From Pyrrhoderma lamaoense (taxonomy: Eukaryota; Basidiomycota; Agaricomycetes; Hymenochaetales; Hymenochaetaceae): a DNA stretch of 64,000 nucleotides. Below the pieces are notes generated by a model. It saw only the letters and a program-made list of their open reading frames with translations. It made no database searches and was not told the DNA's origin. Made by a program: the position numbers and the translations under genes. Location: the NCBI GenBank assembly GCA_002794735.1, contig NBAZ01000029.1, positions 1-64,000 on the forward strand, read 5' to 3'. This document shows, piece after piece, positions 11,463 through 23,448 of this stretch. How positions within the stretch are numbered: the stretch's first letter is position 1; every line of letters begins with the position of its first letter.

Positions 11463-12375
11463 ATCTTCTTGGAGGCAAGCTCTGTAGGAATTAGAGTCTC
11501 ATGTTGACAAGAATAGCTAAAAGATTTACTAAGAAGCCTAACCTTCTTCGTATGGCCCTCGGTATCACCCATTCTGATCTTTCCATATGCTATGAGTGCA
11601 AGAAGCTGTCCGCTTACATACTCCCGGTCATCAGCGCCAGCAATGTCAATTAAAATCTGATCACGAAATTCGTGTTCAGAGATTCGCCCATCTTCGAGCC
11701 AGACATCTTTGACTAAAACCTTCTCAGCTTTCTTTTCCCAACAGCCCTATTCTCCAAGTATATACGTGTACCCGATCCAGTATTGTTCTGAGCTTTTTAA
11801 TCAGAGATATTCAGGATCGCATCTGTCATGACTCGAGTACCAGAAACACTGATCGTGTAAACATGCTCGTCATTGAAAATACTCGTGGATATACTTGGAT
11901 CCCAACCAAGATATGTTTTAGATGCATATAGCAAGGAGAGAAATATCCTGACGACACTCTCGTAGTCCTTCATTTGTTCCGGTTAATAACAGTTTGTATA
12001 CAAATGAAAGAAAGTGCATACTATAATGAAGTCAATTCAATTACTGACGAGTATCGAGCTTCTGGAAAGGAGTCATACGTGCATAGCTCCGTTGATAATA
12101 TGATACCCGAATGTAATCTCCGGCAGGGATCATGTGCCATTAATTGTTGTATGAAGCGTACTGTTTGTCCAATATCCTACTCCGGATATCAGAATTAGAG
12201 AGCTTCTCTTACGATAGATTAATATGGTAGGTTTGAAATCGGATTCGAGAGTTCATCAGGAGACTCCGAAGAGCCCTTTCCATCATTGCAATCTTCACGC
12301 GTGCAAGAACGGTCCATAGAGCTCACGTCCAGGGATGCAGGATCCGATGTCTCGTCCTGGTTTACCACACTCAGA
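11463..12375 (-). pseudogene. FunK1 pseudogene lacking exon 2
   Basis: The minus strand carries a decayed type II/type I mosaic. An exon 1 remnant lies at about 12375-12220 (resembling the copy J exon 1). An exon 3 remnant lies at about 12170-12050 and an exon 4 remnant at about 11968-11463. Exon 2 is missing between the first two. Exon 4 has at least one indel near 11735-11750, where the stretch before YTCTRSS-like residues loses frame, and its 3' end is fused to LTR fragment L1. It cannot encode a working kinase. Confidence 0.75.
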
Positions 12376-12731
12376 TAAAAACACCAGGATGGGGGAGAGA
12401 GATGACAACACAGAACTTAAGGTAGATGGTGGTTTGTGGTTGATCGCATCTAGTCACGGCTTGGTTCCATTAATGGCAGACAATATATAGAGATAAATGT
12501 GCTAAACACGTAATACGTACTTTCTAACAGACATATACTCATGATAGGAAGACGTGCCGTTGCAAGAATGGAGTGAATCGGAAAGTGGTATACAACTCAC
12601 AGAACCGAGAGACAAATTGAGAGTATGTACAAAGAAGACAGAATCAGCGAGTAAGATTATAGCGTTACATGACTGTGATAATAACCATGATTGTAACAAC
12701 TTCTATATTTTATTTTTAATCTCGAGTCCAT
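12376..12731. other. 5' flank of the kinase pseudogene
   Basis: This stretch is homologous to the 5' flank of kinase copy J (58640-59005 in the window), including GGTAGATGGTGGTTTGTGGT and the AT-rich TTTTTAATCTCGAG end. Short frames on both strands are not conserved. The LTR L2 is inserted at its right edge. Confidence 0.55.
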
Positions 12732-13469
12732 TGCAGGACCAGCTAAGTGTTTGGCCGGTCGTAGTGCATTTATAATGCACTTTCTAACTCGCCCGAGAAG
12801 TCCATTGCTACTACTCGGCTCCGCGCCTCGTTCATTTCTCTTACTATTTAGCTTCACTTTCTACTCTTACTCGAGGGTAGGGTTCATTTATACGACCCCC
12901 TCGTTTCTGATAGCTTAAAACCTTCGCCCAGTCGCATATAGCCACCTGGACGCCATGCTTTCCTTATTATCTAACCTTTATCTCGCGTTTTGCTATATAA
13001 GCCTCCAGACTGGAGGCCGTAGTTAATCATTCAATTCCCAGTTAATCCCCAGTCTATTCACCCCCCCCCCCGAGTATCTCTCTACTAGTCTCCTGTACTC
13101 TTTATCTACTTTGCTGCTGCTTTATTAGGCTGCCCGGGCGCGCTTGTAACGCTCTGACCGTGCTGCAAGTCGTCCGGGCGGACTGAAATACATACACTTA
13201 TGTCTCAAACTACAGCCTCGGTCGGGGCTCTGTTCTATACGTTTCTACTACTTTTACTGGTCTGTGAGGTCTCAGCTTGCCTCAAGGTCTCTATCAGTCT
13301 CTACGGTCCGACCGAGATCTCGGCCGGACGGCCGAGGTCGAGTAACTCGCTATTTAGCCCCCAAATATTAGCCTGAGCATCGTGTCTGGAGTAGGCAGAC
13401 TCTAAACCCCATGTCCTAGCCACTAAATACGACACCAAGGTCAAAATCTGACCAAAAGTTAAGTTTTCA
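12732..13469 (+). mobile_element. Full-length solo LTR (family LTR-1), copy L2
   Basis: The element begins TGCAGGACCAGCTAAG and ends AAGTTAAGTTTTCA, 738 bp. It is flanked by the 4-bp direct repeat CCAT at 12728-12731 and 13470-13473. The uninterrupted paralogous sequence lies at about 59000-59060 (next to copy J), where TTCGAGATCTTAGTATG runs through. A TATA-like TGCTATATAAGCC is at 12991-13003, as expected for an LTR promoter. A poly-C tract of about 12 lies near 13060. No internal retrotransposon coding sequence accompanies any copy in the window, so these are solo LTRs. Superfamily is not assignable from the LTR alone. Confidence 0.85.
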
Positions 13470-13802
13470 CCATACTATGTATATCTCGTCTGAGAGCCCC
13501 TAGGAAAAGTAGAATACTTAAGTAGTGTATAACTCAAACTAGTATGCTATATCCTTTTAAGACTCGTAATATCTTGTATATCGCCACTGTTAGTATCCTT
13601 TACCTTTCTATCTCGAATCTTCCTGAGACTCATATCAGTATCTCTTCTCTCTAATGATACTGGTGTCGATCCAAGTTTCAATATGGATATTACCATACGA
13701 TTATTGGCTAAGTCTTCCGCAGCCCCTTATATTATGTCTCTACGAGGATTTGCATAGTTGGTTTGACTCCGTCTTACTACCAGCTACCTCGATCATACGT
13801 CA
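13470..13802. repeat. Distal kinase flank sequence, inverted
   Basis: After the CCAT duplication, the sequence first continues the copy J 5' flank (CTATGTATATC..., matching ~59020). From about 13600 it is an inverted copy of the distal 3' flank seen at 28480-28760, 37540-37800 and 55600-55790 (for instance ACGATTATTGGCTAAGTC). No gene is seen. Confidence 0.6.
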
Positions 13803-16800
13803 TTTCTATATGAAAGGCTCTGCCTCCGCGATTGTTGTAACTCCGGAAGGAACAGAGTCATTTCTGGAGTAAGACATTGCCTTGAATAGCGAATTTATAT
13901 TAATCCGAGTCTCAAACCAGAACTTTCGGTGGGTAGCATAACACTCAGACTGATTGCCATTACCAAGCCAATGGCCCGTAGTCCTAGTCGTGGCCCATGA
14001 GAATATTGAGCGATGAATTTTTGCCTGAGGTTCTTAATCGATTGCTCCTTGTTTAAGATATCAAAAAAATCTATTCATTAACAATACCAACTCTAAGTTC
14101 TAATCATGAATGGAATGATATACAATAAGTTGTGGAAAGAGATACATGGGAGATTATGCTAGATTCCAGAACAGATACAGTACAAGATGCTACGCTATGA
14201 GAGAGTGACAGAGCAATGCGAACAGAAGTGCGATAAGAAGAGCAATCTAACAAGCGGGTTTCGAACATTCTGGTCCTCACTGAAGTCATGAAAGCATATT
14301 ATCTATGAAAGTGAATGGCTACACCTTGGAGTCTAGCGTCAGGCTATGAATACAGATAAACCATATTAGAATGCATACTTTTGTTTCTTCGACGAATGCC
14401 CTTCATCGTCGTCTACAGTGGCTCGTTTAGAGGCTGTTAGTTTGGGTTTATCGGGAGACATGCGGACAATAGCGAAGCTCTCCATATCGATACGGCGAAG
14501 GTAAGCAATGAATCCGTCATGAAGTTTCGATGATGTGCATTTGATAGATTGCGGGTTATCGACTTCCTTGGCTCGATACTCCCGCACAATTCCCTTCCGC
14601 ACAAGATCCAGCGCTGTTGAGATGCTGAAGAAGTAGTCGGGAATGCACTTCGTGTAATTGTCGTAATCTCCTAATTCTTTGAGAAAGTCTCGGCGATCCG
14701 TTGACTTTAAGACTCCAGAGAAGAGATTTTTCCGGTTCGTCCTACGGGTGACAATATCCCCTCGATCAACAAGTTCACCCTCCTTCTCGAACGTGAACAG
14801 CGCCCAGATCATGACCCACCATACGGACTCAATATCATGGATATAATTGTAAAAAATACCATTACTATCGGACTTCGATCTCAGAATCTTACGTCTGGCC
14901 ACATTCGCGCGCATCTCTGCGTCAAAGTCTGCTTCGGATTGACTTAATTGCTCGGATCTAAAAAGGTATTTCTCATTTGCTATTTCAATTGCCATAAAGT
15001 CAGGTGTGCCCTATGGTTGACTTGTCAGTATAAGCAGGATCTTGTAAAAGTATATGATAAAGTACGTACCGTTCGAACATCATATCTGGCACCTTCTCCG
15101 GCCCTCTTTGCAAATTCTAAATCCCCAATCATTCCCCGTTTCCTATTTGTGATAGGATCTATATATAAGTAGATATTTCCTCCGCTTATGTCTCGGTGAA
15201 CCCATCCTGCCTCATGAATACGACGAAGAGCTGTATATGGTCAGTATTATCATCAGGTGTTCCAGAAATTATAATACTTACTCTCAAGCACGTCAATTGA
15301 CACAAGTATGATATCCATACTATTCTTCAAGTTATAAAACGGGGTCGCAACCTCCTTGTACAAAACCCGGTAATGATAACGGTGTGGATAACTATTCCTC
15401 TCATTATCCTTACGGACTTGGGGTGTCTGCCGTGTATACTCGATGACTTTCTTATTTTCATGTTGTACTTCAGTAATCTGTTTATTGGATGCTTTCTCAG
15501 CAGGAATTTTAATCTCATATTTCCGAGAATAGTCGGGTGACTTCCCACGAAGCATAACCCTCTCTGTGTGATCCTCGGTATCTCCCACTTTGACTTTCCC
15601 ATATGCTATCGGTGTAAGGATATGTTCCCTCACATACTCCTGGTCGTCAGCGTCAGCAATATCATTTACAATCTGAGCACGAATTTCATGTTCAGGAATT
15701 CGCCCATCTTCGAGCCAGACATCTTTGAGTACAACCTCCTCAGCTTTCTTCCCATCAACAATTCTTTTGGCCAAGTAAATGCGTGTACCCGATCCAATGA
15801 TATTCTGAGCTTTTGAATCTGAGATATTTTTGGTCGCATCTGTCACGACTTGAGTACCAGAAACATCGATCGTATGGATACGTTTGCCACTGGCGAGCTC
15901 TGTAGAAATGGTCGGATCCCATCCAAGATCCGACTTAGAGGCATACAACAACGAGACAAATATTCTGGCAACACTTTCATAGTCCTTCACATGTATACGT
16001 CAGTATAGTTTATAATTAAAAAAGACAGAATACGTACCTTGTTCAAGTCCAATTCATCACTAATGAATATCGAGCTTCTCGACCGGAACCATACACTCAT
16101 GACCGTTCTGTCTATCTGGATCCCGTATGTGAATCTTCTGCAGGGATCTACAGCCATCACATGCTGCATGGAATGTACAACTTGCTTCGTATTCTATCCC
16201 GAGAATTAGTATTCTGACACGGCATAATAATGGAGGTATAACTCACTTCATATTTGTTGCCAGTACCTTTGTTCCGCTTGAAAGCGAAAGCAACAGCGGT
16301 ATTGCTCCAAAGTCTCTTATAATCTTTCTTCTCAGAGGGATTCTTAATGGCCTCCTCACTAGGATCCCTCAAAAACAAAGCGCCGTCAGGTTTGAGGTCG
16401 CCTGGCTGAAACGCATGATTCCCTTCAGGCCTAAATTCCACGGTTGAGGTTGTCTCTGATAAGGATCCATCTACCGCAATGATCAGAGCGTTAAAGACAT
16501 CAGTAAGCGCTTGATTGAAGAAATCGGCTTCTTTTCTTAGTTTACAGTCAAAGGCGGCCCATTTCCACTCTCCTTCACCGAGATCAACAAGGTCCGAATT
16601 GCTCTTTAATTTTTGACATAAATCTTCAAAATTCAAGTTCTGAGGGAGAGGCGGCAAAACATTTTCGAAGAGGTATTTGTTAGTGACCTGTGGAATATAT
16701 CTCCCTAGATTGTCCATGATAGCCTCTCTTTGAACATCGCAGAACTTAGAAGCCATATCCGAATTGTTGCAGAGACTCATTCTGAACGGAGTATTGTTCT

Positions 16801-17530
16801 TTTGGACACTTGGTCGATTATTTGGGGTTTTAAAAGGAGCAGATGGGTTCAGTTCGTTAGCGCCATCGATTGGTGGTGTATTGGGAGGCGGGGTAATAGG
16901 TTCTTCGGATTGTCCCAAATTCGAAGGACCAGCGATCTGCGACTCTGGTAGTTGCGAGGCTGCAAAAGGAAAAATAAGACATCTATATACAATTGTACGA
17001 TTATTCAGATTTAAATCTCATACATGTTATATCCTCTTCCGTCACACACAATAAAGAATCTGCCTCGTGTTCACTTGTACGGGGAACAAGTGGGGACGGC
17101 TCCGAGATCTCTGGGGAACGCCTTGATACTTTCCTTCTATTTCTGGAAACACTAGCAGCGGCCCGAGCAGCGGGGCGCGTCGATGCATTCCTACGAGTGC
17201 TGTTTCTTGTTTTTAGTCCTCCTCTTTTAGCCATACTAGGATGCGAACAAAAGGATGAAAAGAGTAGGAGTACAAGAAGTGGTTTTAAGCTTAACGCGAG
17301 AGGTCACTTATATCTTGTTTAGTACAATGGGCGTCACGTCACGCTATAAACACACGCACACAAATGCTATACGCACGTAGTAGACACCACTTTCATTCAA
17401 ATTCATTGTATTCGTTCAGTCGAAGGCGATGATATAATGGGACCTGTCACTGTGTATCAGCAGAGCTTCATTTACCATTGTGCAGCACAACTCGACCTCG
17501 CGTAGTTAATTCGAGAATATTGATCTGAAC
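13803..17530 (-). repeat. Right arm of ~3.7 kb inverted repeat carrying kinase B
   Basis: This is the inverse counterpart of 7150-10874. It extends from the 3' flank through kinase B to the 5' flank containing GACGCCCATTGTACTAAACA. The arms differ by scattered substitutions and by a few codons in exon 6. Confidence 0.85.
14366..17234 (-). CDS. FunK1-family protein kinase, copy B (type I)
   Basis: Proposed exons are 17234-17024, 16959-16247, 16193-16038, 15984-15282, 15230-15070 and 15010-14366, about 862 residues with all junctions in phase. It is the inverted partner of copy A, with the same basic exon 1 (MAKRGGLKTRN), EYLFENV-type N-region, VLKDVW lysine, HRDISGGN loop, IGDLEFAK and GTPDFMA. 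Differences from A concentrate at the start of exon 6 (NEKYLFRSEQLSQSEADFD versus IQMYLFISGESSQSTD) and in scattered exon 2 residues. The HDIESVWW helix and the terminal KKQK are kept, so the kinase fold should be intact. It is divergent from copy C, sharing a 1.8 kb upstream spacer. Substrate unknown. Confidence 0.85.
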
Positions 17531-19026
17531 AACTTTTCATTGAAGTGGTTTGCAACTTCCTTTGTTTATGGCCTTACACGCACAGCCCTGTGTATGATGG
17601 CTCACTATTGGAGTGATATATGAGAATGTATAATCAAATCACTATCAGTAACTGCGTTCCATATACTGAATGACACTAGCGAGTTTCTTTTGGCCTTGTT
17701 TGAGCACCATTTTGATGTCGTAGTTATTAACTTGTCTCGGGTACTTCTGTGAAGAGTACTCGGCATTGAAGCAAGAGAGATTCGTATCTGCTCTAGGAGC
17801 GTGATCCCATAAGTTCGCATGTATATGTGAAGTTCTTTGCTCACCCAATGTTTCACTTTAATGCATATTGATTATACTAACACTGTAGGATCTTACGTAT
17901 CGGGCTGGACAAGGAAGTACCAGTCTTTGGACTGTCAGTGTTTTCAGTATAGTCTTACGTCGAAATTCGGTGAGCTCAATACACGTGTATGCTTGACTTC
18001 TTTATGAAACAATCAAAATCTTTAGGGTATTATACGCAAGGACTTCATATAAAACATAGTGTACTATGTAAGGGCGACTATAGTGTTTGGCGCCTTTTGT
18101 GCACACAAACCGATTTGACAGGAGGCACAGGACCCGCGTATTCATAGCACTTTCTAAAGATCAGGGATACATTTTAGGGGGTAAACACATGCCGTGAGAT
18201 CACAGGCTCACTTCTGATTCATAGAGTTTACGGATGCAGGGCCATTACAGAGAATCAAGCACTATCAAGGCAGACCTTGTCCTAATTTGATATGTATGAT
18301 AAGACGCATATTGATTTAGCGTTGAACGGGATATGCAAAACCTTGTAGAGAATAACTATAGGGGTCTGTTGGTAGATTTACCCCTAAGAATACTTTAAGC
18401 ACTTTCTTATTATCATTGAGCTTGAGCTCAGGAGTGCTCGTTTGTATGAATCATCATACATAATGAATGCAATGTCAATAGCATACAGTACAAAGAGACA
18501 TGAGAATTAATGCCAGGAAAATTCGAAATAGAAGGGAATTCAGTATTATCAGTGGTAATGATTCTATAAAGAACACATTGTGTGTATTGATAGAAATATA
18601 CATGACATTACCCAGAGCTATTCATTCCCTGTGAGCACGCTATATCTCTTCCTCTTCCTTGGAAATAAGAGATGGAAGGTTGCTACGATCATTCGTCAGT
18701 ATGGTTATGGCGCAACTGTATCGTCGGTTCACATATTTGTTTTTTTATGTTTCTATCTTCTTTGCAATCTCAGGATGTCCTTTTTTATCCTATGAGCCGC
18801 ATAACCGTTCTTTAAATCATGCTCAAACTCATTCTTACAATCGCACTTCTTTCTATCATTATCACTTCCTTATGAGTCTGTTGAACAGTGTTACGTGTTT
18901 ATTACATGTATCTCTATAGATGTGAAAATAACTGTCTTTCATCTAGTCACGTTTCATCACAAACCACCATCTACCTCTAGCTCTGTAATTTCTATCTCGT
19001 CCTCGCTCTAGTGTCCGTATCCGATT
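17235..19026. repeat. Head-to-head spacer between kinases B and C (spacer S1)
   Basis: This 1.8 kb between divergent starts recurs, reversed, between E and F (31579-34180, enlarged by LTR L4) and, in the same orientation, between H and I (50280-52095). Its left end is the flank found next to A, B, F and H; its right end is the flank found next to C, E and I. Frames of 60-110 codons occur inside but pick up stops or frame changes between copies, so no gene is called. It probably contains both promoters. Confidence 0.75.
18943..18980 (+). promoter_or_regulatory. Conserved upstream block of type II kinase genes
   Basis: The block CTAGTCACGTTTCATCAC followed by AAACCACCATCTA lies about 45-85 bp before the copy C start and is followed by a CT-rich run. 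Close matches precede F (about 34109), P3 (about 26660), P5 (about 40456), G (about 42949), I (about 52013) and, inverted, E, H and J. Conservation across otherwise diverged 5' flanks suggests a core promoter or transcription start element (inference). Confidence 0.5.
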
Positions 19027-21795
19027 ATGGTAAACCGGGATGGTATACCCATACCTGCATCTCTGGACGCGAATTTTCTAGTCCGTCCTTATACATGCAA
19101 CGATAGTAACAATGAGAAGAGCTCTTCAAAGTATTCGAAACTGGATATACCGTACTCATCCAACATGAAAGAGACTCAGATTTCCAATGATATCAAGGAG
19201 AAAGCAGGTATGTTCTTCCACTAGCATATACATTATTATTGACTGAACAATCATCTGATGAATATATTTATATCATAGATTCGCATCAAGTTTCCACTGA
19301 TTCTAAGTGGGATCTACCAGATACTCTCGCCGCTGCATCAGCATATGTGGAGACTAGTTCGCGAGATAATCTCATTATGAACAAGGACAGTATTATACAG
19401 TTGACATCAACACGAGATACATCCTCCGTCCATTGCAAGATACATCGGTTCATGAACTGTATCGATCCTCCAATACGTCATGTATCTGATGAGTATCTCT
19501 TCGGACATGTCCTACCACCGCTCCGGCGAGACTTGGACATTGAGAGGGTATGTAATGGATTGAAGAGGAGACATACTCTTATGAGTATGGGGGATGGGAT
19601 ATACAGATGGAAGGGTCTGACAACGTGCAGGAAGAAAGATAATAAGAAAGAATTGGCTATAGGGGAAAAACTGAGAGATATAATGGCAGCACTTGAATTT
19701 GAGGCAAACTCAGCGTTATCAGATGGGTCACAGAATACGTTGGAATTTAATGCAAACGAGAATGGAATATCATTGTCTGCAGATACCGATATAGACGCTG
19801 CACTATTCGTCACTGACCGTACAGGGAAACATGAAAATAAGAAGTATTGGAATGATATTGCCGTTCCTATCTTGTTCAGTGATGGTAAACATGATAAATA
19901 TTGTGATGTGAGTCAGAGCTGGTCATAGTGTTATTCTCTAACTCTAATATCTGGAGTAGGATATTGATGAAATTGTTCACTGCATGCAACATATGATGGC
20001 ACATGATCTCTGCCGAAGATTCGTATACGGGATTGAATTCAGCAACGGATCTATGCATGTATGGTTCATCTCAAGAAGCTCGATACTCGTCAGTAATGAA
20101 ATCGACTTCAATAAAGTATGCACTTTCTTTCACTTATACATACACTGATACTAAGTGAAGCATGTGTAGGACCACGAGAGTGTGATCAGAATATCTCTCT
20201 CTTTGTTATATGCATCTGAATCGGATCTTGGATGGGATCCGACCATTTCTACAGAGCTCGCCAGTGGCAAACGTATCCATACGATCGATGTTTCTGGTAC
20301 TCAAGTCGTGACAGATGCGACCAAGAATATCTCAGATTCAAAAGCTCAGAATATCATTGGATCGGGTACGCGTATCTACTTGGCCAAAAGAATTGTTGAT
20401 GGGAAGGAAGCTGAGAAGGTTGTACTCAAAGATGTCTGGCTCGAAGATGGGCGAATTCCTGAACATGAAATCCGTGATCGGATTGTAAATGATATTGCTG
20501 ACGCTGATGACCAGGAGTATGTGAGAGAGCATATCCTTACACCGATAGCTTATGGGAAAGTCAAAGTGGGAGATACCGAGGATCACACAGAGAGGGTTAT
20601 GCTTCGTTGGAAGTCACCCGACTACTCTCGGAAATATGAGATTAAAATTCCTGCTGAGAAAGTATTCAACAAGCAGATTACTGGAATACAACATGAAAAT
20701 AAGGAAGTTATCGAGTATACGCGGCGGACACCCCAAGTCCGTAAGGATAATGAGAGGAATAGTTATCCACACCGCTATCATTACCGGACTTTGTACAAGG
20801 AGGTTGCGACCCCGTTTCATAATCTGAGTCACAGTATGGATATCTTACTTGTGACGATTGACGTGCTTGAGAGTAAGTATTACAACTTTTCAAATCATCT
20901 GGTGATAATACTGACCATATACAGCTCTTCGACGCATCAATGAGGCAGGGTGGGTGCACCGAGATATTAGTGCAGGTAATATCTATCTATACGTAGATCC
21001 CAGCACAAATAGGAAGCGAGGAATGATCGGGGACCTTGAGTTTGCAAAGCGAGCTGGAGATGGTGCTAGATTTGATATTCGGACGGTATACAAGTATATC
21101 ATCACAAACCTATGACTTATCTGACACGCCGCTTATAGGGAACACCTGACTTTATGGCAGTCGAGATAGCTACTGAAAACTATCTGTTTAACTCCAGGCA
21201 GAGTACCCGGCGAGGGAAGAGTATAGCCGAGAAGGCGCGTGCAGCAGAGACCGAATATGAAGATCTTGACACCAAGTCTAGTGATAATGGTATTTTCTAT
21301 AATTATATTCATGACATCGAGTCCATTTGGTGGGTAGCAATATGGGCGCTGTTCTCTTTTGAGAAGAATGCGCTCTCTGAAGGGGAGATTCTTGATCAGG
21401 AGAAGAGTTCAAACCGTAGGACCAAACGGGAAGGTCTCTTCTCCGGAGTCTTAAATTCAGCGTCACGGCAGAATTTCCTTGTTAACAAAAAGATCTACAA
21501 GAGCTTTGTTCAGTGCATTCCCAACTATTTCCTCAGCCTTAAAGCAATCCTAGGTTCAGTACGTGATGAAATCGTGGAGGAGTACGAAGTGAAGGAAGCC
21601 AATGACCCACCATCCATTGAATTTGGATCAACTGAACTTCATACGAAATTTATTGAGTTCCTTCGCCAAGTTAAGATGCAGGACTTTGAAATCATCCGCA
21701 TGACCCCAGACAAGACAGAGAAAACAGCTTCTAAGCGAACCACTGTAGGAGACGATGAAGAGCATTTGTCGAAGAAACAAAGGTATTCATTTTAA
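19027..21795 (+). CDS. FunK1-family protein kinase, copy C (mosaic: type II exons 1-3, type I exon 4)
   Basis: Proposed exons are 19027-19207, 19279-19907, 19960-20115, 20170-20872, 20925-21085 and 21139-21795, about 828 residues. Exon 1 starts MVNRDGIPIPASLD, as in the type II copies H and I. Exon 2 has EYLFGHVLPPLRRDLDIERV. Exon 4 begins with the type II DHESVIRI but continues with the type I sequence (STELASGKRIHTIDVSGTQVV), so this gene is a recombinant. Exon 5 has HRDISAGN and IGDLEFAK; exon 6 has GTPDFMAVE and HDIESIWW. The exon 6 insert is distinctive (RQSTRRGKSIAEKARA) and resembles that of copy K. The tail is KKQRYSF. All catalytic motifs are present. It is divergent from B and convergent with D. 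Confidence 0.85.
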
Positions 21796-22200
21796 CACAC
21801 TTTATCTGTACACATATTCTCACACTAGACTCCAAGATGTAGCTAATCTCATGTATAGATAGTATATTACCACTACTTCACTGAGAATTAGAATGTTTAG
21901 AAATTGTTTCTTTGATTACGTTCAATTTTGCATATATGTTCGCATTGCTCTATCTTTTTCTTACAACGTAGCATCTGTATCTGTTCTAGAATCTAGATAA
22001 TCTCTCATGTATCTCTTTATACAACTTATTGTATATCATTCCAATATTGATTAGATTTTAGAGTTGGAATTGTAAATGAATTAACAGTCACACGCATTAT
22101 TAATGTCCCCTCGCTAAAACAACACTTTCAAACTTCGACTCTGAATTTTATTTCAACGCTATATTTTTTAATTCTTTTTTTTGTATAAATAAATAAGTAT
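21796..22200. other. 3' flank of kinase C
   Basis: The first ~290 bp are the conserved kinase 3' flank (TAGAATGTTTAGAAATTG, CTGTATCTGTTCTAGAATC), more diverged than elsewhere. The last ~100 bp are AT-rich with a TTCTTTTTTTTGTATAAATAAATAAG run and no recognised feature. Confidence 0.5.
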
Positions 22201-23098
22201 ATGAGATATTGGAATGATATCTCCATTCCTATCTTGCTCAGTATTGGTAAACATGATAATTATTGTGATGTGAGCATGAACTAATCATAATGTTATGCTT
22301 CCCTGTATGGTCAGGGAGGAGTAGTACAGCGTCTATATTGGTATCTGCAGACCGTGAAATTCGATTGTCGCTCGCCTCAGAAACCAATGTAATCCTTGAT
22401 CTAGTTCATAATGCTCTATTGGTCTCATATTTCAGTGCTGTTATAATATTCTGCAGTGTCTTCCTATAGTTATGTTGCTGTAATCATCACTCTTCTTTAG
22501 TATGTCTACTCCCTTCCACATGTATTTTCCTTCCCATATATTCATAAGAACATGTCTCGTCATATGTCCTTTGCATACCCTTCAATATCTAGGCCTCGAT
22601 GAAGAGTTGGGAGAAAATTCTCGAAGAGATACTTATCAGATACATAGTATAACGATCTTCCGATGCTATCCTAGTATCCATAAACCCTCTATTCTCATAT
22701 ACCTCGTAAGATCCGGAGATCATATCCAATGAGGATTTCGGTTGTATATTCTCTCTTTTGCTCATATCGAGCTTATCTTTCCGTGTATTCTCTATATGTT
22801 CTACATGTGAAAATACAGACTCCGTTGGTGATGAGTTGTCAAAGTTGGGAGGACCAGAGACTTGATTCAAATCTATGAAAAGTTAATCTAGTTGAATGTG
22901 CATTAGATAATAACGTATGATTCAACGGTAAAGCATACCTGCAATATCTTTAGTTTGGTCGGGAGGTCGAGTCTCTTTCATGTTGGCTGAATAGGGTAGA
23001 TATGAACTGGGATTCGAGAGTTCATCAGGAAACTTTGAAGAGCTCTTTCCGTCATTGCAATCGCTACGCATACAAGAACGGTCCATAGAGCTCACGTT
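22201..23098 (-). pseudogene. FunK1 fold-back pseudogene (exons 1-2)
   Basis: Two pieces meet here. From 22201 to about 22290 the plus strand carries the last part of a type II exon 2 (YWNDISIPILLS...NYCD and the GTGAG donor). At about 22293 the sequence turns to the minus strand and reads the same part of exon 2 again, continuing upstream through a frameshifted exon 2 (to about 22872) and an exon 1 remnant (about 23098-22940). The minus-strand copy keeps NQVSGPPNFDN and SLDMISGSYEVY but is broken afterwards, and exon 1 has lost its start. Exons 3-6 are absent. Confidence 0.75.
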
Positions 23099-23448
23099 GT
23101 TCCGTAGTCCTAGTCGTGGCTCATGAGAATATTGGGCGATGAGTTTTTATCTTGCTCCTTATTTAAGATATCAGAAAAATCTAACCATTAGCAATACCAA
23201 CTCTAAGTTATAATCATAAATGAAATGATATACGATATTTTGTGAAAAGAGATACATGAGAGATAATGTTAGATTCCAGAAGAGATACAGTACAAGATGC
23301 TATGCTGTAAGAGACTGATGGAGCAATGCGAACAGGAATGTGACAAGAAAAGCAATTTAAAAAGCGGGTTCTAAATATTCTAGTCCTCAGTGAAATAATG
23401 AAAGTATACTATCTAGATATGGGATTGGCTACACCTTAGAGTCTAAAG
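23099..23448 (-). repeat. Conserved 3' flank of kinase D (inverted)
   Basis: This is the inverse of the 3' flank block described at 10310-10874, running from CCGTAGTCCTAGTCGTGGC at its distal end to the stop codon of kinase D. It contains no separate gene. Confidence 0.65.

Noticed and set aside
13055..13072. Poly-C/poly-G runs as candidate regulatory or G-quadruplex sites
   Set aside because: They are part of the LTR-1 consensus, vary in length between copies, and are homopolymers prone to sequencing error.
7150..17530. Inverted arms as terminal repeats of one large DNA transposon
   Set aside because: The arms are whole kinase genes with flanks, there is no transposase between them, and similar arms recur across the array in other arrangements.
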